Part shown: positions 7,211 through 9,226 of the stretch, one piece after another
How the letters are laid out: every line of letters begins with the position of its first letter
Numbering within the stretch: the first letter of the stretch is position 1
DNA from: Lachnospiraceae bacterium UBA1267
GTDB lineage: Bacteria; Bacillota; Clostridia; Lachnospirales; Lachnospiraceae
DNA: 9,226 bases
Direction of reading: 5' to 3'
NCBI GenBank assembly: GCA_002308115.1
Contig: DBVJ01000005.1
Location: forward strand, 4,019 to 13,244
The notes under the pieces: model-generated
What the model saw: only the letters and a program-made list of their open reading frames with translations
Databases searched by the model: none
Told to the model about the DNA's origin: nothing
Position numbers and translations under genes: made by a program

Positions 7211-8652
7211 TTGAGCTCTGCCTCCGGTCCTTTCGGCCCGGCAGACTTTCTTGTAACATTTTTCTCTAAAACAAGCGTGTCGGTCTCCGGACGCGCCGGG
7301 ACCGGTTCGGACTCGGGCAGTTCTTCCATCGGCGTGGATTCACGGCCTTCCGTCAGGTTTTCAATGAGCTCTTTGTAGAAATACGCGGAATCTTTCAGCG
7401 TTCTCGTAAGCGTGTTGTAATCGACGTAAATGAGCCCAAAGCGCGGCACATAGCCTTCCGCCCATTCAAAGTTGTCCAGAAGCGACCAGTACTGATAGCC
7501 CAGAACCGGGACGCCTTCGTCCATGGCCTTCTTCATCTCGCCGATGTATTCGTCCATGAAACGGATGCGCTTCACGTCGTGTACTCTGCTGTCGCGGGAA
7601 GGCGTCATCTCGTCCGCCATGCCGTTTTCCGAAACCATAAGCGGCAGCTGGTAGCGCTTCCAGAAGAACCTCAGCGAATAAGACAGGCAGCGGCCGTCGA
7701 TCGGCCAGCCCAGCATGGTCACTCTATCCTCCGGCAGATCCTTGGCTTTCTTGTTCGCCCATCCCTTGTCCGGATAGGGCTGATAGACGTTCAGTCCGAT
7801 GAAGTCCAGCTTCGTATGGACACGCGAAACATCTTCGTCCTTCAGCTGGAAGACGCCGAACTGCTTTACTTTCTTCCCGAGGATCAACGGATCTGCCCAC
7901 CAGGCATTCATGAGCCGTCCGTTCATATAGTTGAAGGACTTCTCGTAAGCTTCGTTGAAAGCCTCTTCGGAATCATCCTTCGGAATGTAGCAGCCGGTCG
8001 CCATGGCAATGCCGACCTTCGGCGTTTTCTTCGCATGGGCGCGGATCTCCTCCGCCGCCGCGTGGAAGGCCAGAAGCACATTTTTCGTGAGTTCCGGCGC
8101 TTTAAACGGCTGCTTTTTAAAGGGCGCGTGCGTACCCAGAAGATGACCGAGCACGATGAAGATCTGCGGCTCGTTGAGCGGCATCCACCACTGCACCCTG
8201 TCGGAAAGTTTTTCCACGACAGCCCTGGTATAGAAGCGGAACAGTTCTGCGGTCTCCTCGTTGAGCCAGCCGCCCTTTTTATAGACCCAGACCGGAAGAT
8301 CCCAGTGATACAGCGTGACCAGCGGTTCAATGCCGGCTTTCAGAAGCTCATCCACCAGGTCCGAATAGAACTGAAGTCCTTCTTCGCTGATCTTCCCCTC
8401 TTCCGGCACCACGCGAGACCAGGAAATCGAGAAACGATAGGAATTGACGCCGATCGCCTTCATGAGGCGGACGTCTTCCTTATACCGGTGAAAATGATCA
8501 TCCGCGACGTGGTTGTCGCTCTTGTCGCGGATCTTGTCCTTCGAAGCGACGTCCCAGATGGAAGGCGTTCTGCCGCCCTCTTTCCATCCGCCTTCTACCT
8601 GTGCGGCCGCAGTCGCGGTGCCCCAGAGAAAATCTGCCGGAAACTTGTTCAT
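7207..8652 (-). CDS. Glycoside hydrolase family 1 beta-glycosidase with a C-terminal tail
   Basis: A 481-residue retaining beta-glycosidase of family GH1, expected to release glucose or galactose from beta-linked oligosaccharides or glycosides. Family blocks: FLWGTATAAAQVEGGW (8-23), LYHWDLP (114-120), acid/base glutamate E161 in LNEPQIF, nucleophile E342 in SENGMAD, and LLDNFEWAEGY (391-401). HWDLP and FEWAEGY are typical of enzymes acting on unphosphorylated sugars; 6-phospho-beta-glucosidases differ at these places, and no PTS gene is nearby. There is no signal peptide, so it is cytoplasmic. The start is the ATG at 8652, preceded by GGAG at a spacing of 6 and giving a standard GH1 N-terminus; the frame is open for 20 more codons but that start lacks a ribosome site. 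After the catalytic domain ends near residue 431, about 50 residues rich in Pro, Glu and Lys follow, which is unusual for GH1. First gene of a three-gene operon. Confidence 0.96.
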   Translation of the reverse strand: MNKFPADFLWGTATAAAQVEGGWKEGGRTPSIWDVASKDKIRDKSDNHVADDHFHRYKEDVRLMKAIGVNSYRFSISWSRVVPEEGKISEEGLQFYSDLVDELLKAGIEPLVTLYHWDLPVWVYKKGGWLNEETAELFRFYTRAVVEKLSDRVQWWMPLNEPQIFIVLGHLLGTHAPFKKQPFKAPELTKNVLLAFHAAAEEIRAHAKKTPKVGIAMATGCYIPKDDSEEAFNEAYEKSFNYMNGRLMNAWWADPLILGKKVKQFGVFQLKDEDVSRVHTKLDFIGLNVYQPYPDKGWANKKAKDLPEDRVTMLGWPIDGRCLSYSLRFFWKRYQLPLMVSENGMADEMTPSRDSRVHDVKRIRFMDEYIGEMKKAMDEGVPVLGYQYWSLLDNFEWAEGYVPRFGLIYVDYNTLTRTLKDSAYFYKELIENLTEGRESTPMEELPESEPVPARPETDTLVLEKNVTRKSAGPKGPEAELK

Positions 8653-8721
8653 AGGATGCTCCATTTCTCTCAAAACATTCGGGACAGGCCTGAGGCCATG
8701 ATCCCTCATCATTATTTTTGT

Positions 8722-8752
8722 ATTCTATCACGGGTTTCAGGAAAATGCTATA
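8722..8752 (-). promoter_or_regulatory. Probable extended -10 promoter of the glycosidase-GNAT-glyA operon
   Basis: Minus strand TAGAAT (8727-8722, five of six) is preceded by TG one base upstream (8730-8729), an extended -10. The region about 17 bases further upstream (near 8745-8750) has no good -35 match, which extended -10 promoters tolerate. Transcription would start near 8715, leaving about 60 bases of leader with GGAG before the ATG at 8652. A 10-base palindrome GTTCATGAAC (8776-8785) sits some 60 bases upstream of the predicted start and could be a regulator site, but this is speculative. Confidence 0.45.
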
Positions 8753-8813
8753 TCGTTTTCCCCTAGATGCTCAGTGTTCATGAACGTGACTTCCCTGGCA
8801 GTTTGCGGGAAAC

Positions 8814-8840
8814 AAAAAAGCGGCTCCGAAAGCCGCTTTT
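8814..8840 (-). terminator. Intrinsic terminator of the tRNA operon
   Basis: Minus strand: AAAAGCGGCT (8840-8831), loop TTCGG, AGCCGCTTTTTT (8825-8814). The stem is six GC-rich pairs extended to about ten by A-T pairs, followed by a T run, and starts 7 bases after the 3' end of tRNA-Lys. The plus-strand reading also ends in TTTT, so it could work both ways, though no plus-strand gene is seen. Confidence 0.9.
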
Positions 8841-8847
8841 CTTCTCC

Positions 8848-8920
8848 TGAGGCACGGGGGATTCGAACCCCCGACAACTTGATTAAAAGTCAAGTGCTCT
8901 ACCGCCTGAGCTAGTGCCCC
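8848..8920 (-). tRNA. tRNA-Lys (anticodon UUU)
   Basis: Complete 73-base cloverleaf on the minus strand. Acceptor GGGGCAC pairs with GTGCCTC with one G-U pair, discriminator A. D-loop region CTCAGGCGGTAGAGC, anticodon arm CTTGA-CTTTTAA-TCAAG with anticodon TTT, T-arm GGGGG-TTCGAAT-CCCCC. The 3' CCA is not encoded (GGA follows). Last gene of the tRNA operon. Confidence 0.97.
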
Positions 8921-8941
8921 GTATTGTCCCCGGCGAGGGTG

Positions 8942-8966
8942 CAAGGCGCAAAAAAATAACGCCCTG
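8942..8966 (-). repeat. Inter-tRNA stem-loop between Gln and Lys
   Basis: Minus strand CAGGGCG (8966-8960) can pair with CGCCTTG (8948-8942) over an 11-base T-rich loop. The one mismatch is a G-U pair in the minus-strand RNA (an A-C mismatch on the other strand), so the stem fits the transcribed direction. The T run is inside the loop rather than after the stem, so this is not a normal terminator; a processing hairpin in the tRNA precursor is more likely. Confidence 0.4.
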
Positions 8967-8967
8967 A

Positions 8968-9040
8968 CTGGGCCAGTTGGATTTGAACCAACGTATACAG
9001 GAGTCAAAGTCCTGTGCCTTAACCGCTTGGCGATGGCCCA
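8968..9040 (-). tRNA. tRNA-Gln (anticodon UUG)
   Basis: Complete 73-base cloverleaf on the minus strand. Acceptor TGGGCCA pairs fully with TGGCCCA, discriminator G, as expected for glutamine tRNAs. D-arm region CGCCAAGCGGTTAAGGC, anticodon arm CAGGA-CTTTGAC-TCCTG with anticodon TTG, T-arm GTTGG-TTCAAAT-CCAAC. No encoded CCA. Confidence 0.97.
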
Positions 9041-9045
9041 ACTTG

Positions 9046-9097
9046 CCCTTGAAGCTCCCTTCTTCCGATGACCGGCAGATCAAGGAGCTTCAAAGGG
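9046..9097 (-). repeat. Long inverted repeat between tRNA-His and tRNA-Gln
   Basis: TTGAAGCTCC (9049-9058) and its exact complement GGAGCTTCAA (9084-9093) flank a 25-base spacer. Allowing one bulge on each side the pairing extends to CCCTT...AAGGG (9046-9097), reaching the first bases past, and into, the 3' end of tRNA-His. In the tRNA precursor this would be a stable stem with a large loop lying between two tRNA units. Confidence 0.7.
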
Positions 9098-9170
9098 TGG
9101 ATAGTGGGACTCGAACCCACGATCTCCAGAGCCACAATCTGGCGCGTTAACCAACTACGCTATACCCACC
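9096..9170 (-). tRNA. tRNA-His (anticodon GUG)
   Basis: Complete cloverleaf on the minus strand including the extra 5' G(-1) that identifies histidine tRNAs: G(-1) at 9170 faces discriminator C at 9096. Acceptor GTGGGTA pairs with TATCCAC with one G-U pair. D-arm region AGCGTAGTTGGTTAACGC, anticodon arm CCAGA-TTGTGGC-TCTGG with anticodon GTG, T-arm GTGGG-TTCGAGT-CCCAC. No encoded CCA. Confidence 0.97.
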
Positions 9171-9178
9171 ATGAAGAC

Positions 9179-9226
9179 TGGCGCGCCTGGAGGGACTCGA
9201 ACCCCCGGCCCACGGCTTAGAAGGCC
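9179..9226 (-). tRNA. tRNA-Arg (anticodon UCU), 5' part off window
   Basis: The window holds the anticodon loop and 3' half on the minus strand. The loop CTTCTAA flanked by GGC and GCC gives anticodon TCT. The T-arm is GGGGG-TTCGAGT-CCCTC (one G-U pair), then CAGGCGC as the 3' acceptor strand, discriminator G at 9182, and an encoded CCA at 9181-9179. The D-arm and 5' acceptor strand lie beyond the window edge. Confidence 0.9.

Noticed and set aside
7579..8766. A 395-codon plus-strand open frame opposite the glycosidase
   Set aside because: Antisense shadow of the GH1 gene, with no recognisable domain and no Shine-Dalgarno sequence.
8771..9083. Small minus-strand frames over the tRNA cluster
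   Set aside because: They run through tRNA-Lys and tRNA-Gln, which explain the sequence fully.
1..9226. CRISPR array, insertion sequence, integrase, prophage or defence genes, including at the tRNA cluster as an integration site
   Set aside because: No spaced repeats, transposase or integrase motifs, or duplicated tRNA 3' ends were seen anywhere in the window.

Overview
This window reads as an ordinary, densely packed stretch of a bacterial chromosome, almost certainly Bacillota (low-GC Gram-positive phylum), with a Clostridia-like or Erysipelotrichia-like flavour. Support: a 58-residue S21 of the Firmicutes type, a rpsU / phoH / ybeY neighbourhood, a SpoVB/YtgP-like MOP flippase next to a BaiN/HI0933-type flavoprotein, strong AGGAGG Shine-Dalgarno sites and clustered tRNAs. 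GC content looks to be in the mid-to-high 50s by eye, which is high for that group. Rank below phylum is a guess. Every gene I can support lies on the minus strand, so the window is transcribed from its right end to its left end.

Right end (about 8814-9226): a tRNA operon in the order Arg(UCU, cut by the window edge), His(GUG), Gln(UUG), Lys(UUU), closed by an intrinsic terminator. Middle right (4833-8730): a promoter, then a three-gene operon of a cytoplasmic family 1 glycoside hydrolase, a YghO-like GNAT protein (4-base ATGA overlap) and glyA (11-base gap). Then comes an AT-rich gap of 125 bases (4708-4832) with three dyads about 30 bases apart, and an unrecognised, lower-GC, membrane-anchored protein gene (4198-4707).

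Left part: rpsU stands alone with its own strong extended -10 promoter and a textbook terminator. A second extended -10 promoter drives phoH, ybeY (TTG start overlapping the phoH stop), a lipid II/polysaccharide flippase of the MOP superfamily, and a BaiN-like flavoprotein cut by the left window edge. These four are spaced by -4, 9 and 15 bases and look like one operon.

Functionally the window is mostly housekeeping: translation (tRNAs, S21), rRNA maturation and RNA quality control (YbeY, PhoH), one-carbon metabolism (GlyA) and envelope precursor transport (flippase). The accessory elements are the glycosidase, the YghO-like protein and the orphan membrane protein. I see no phage genes, insertion sequence, CRISPR array, toxin-antitoxin pair or recognisable defence system, and nothing I would call a new system. 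The least explained stretch is the dyad-rich gap plus orphan gene at 4198-4832.
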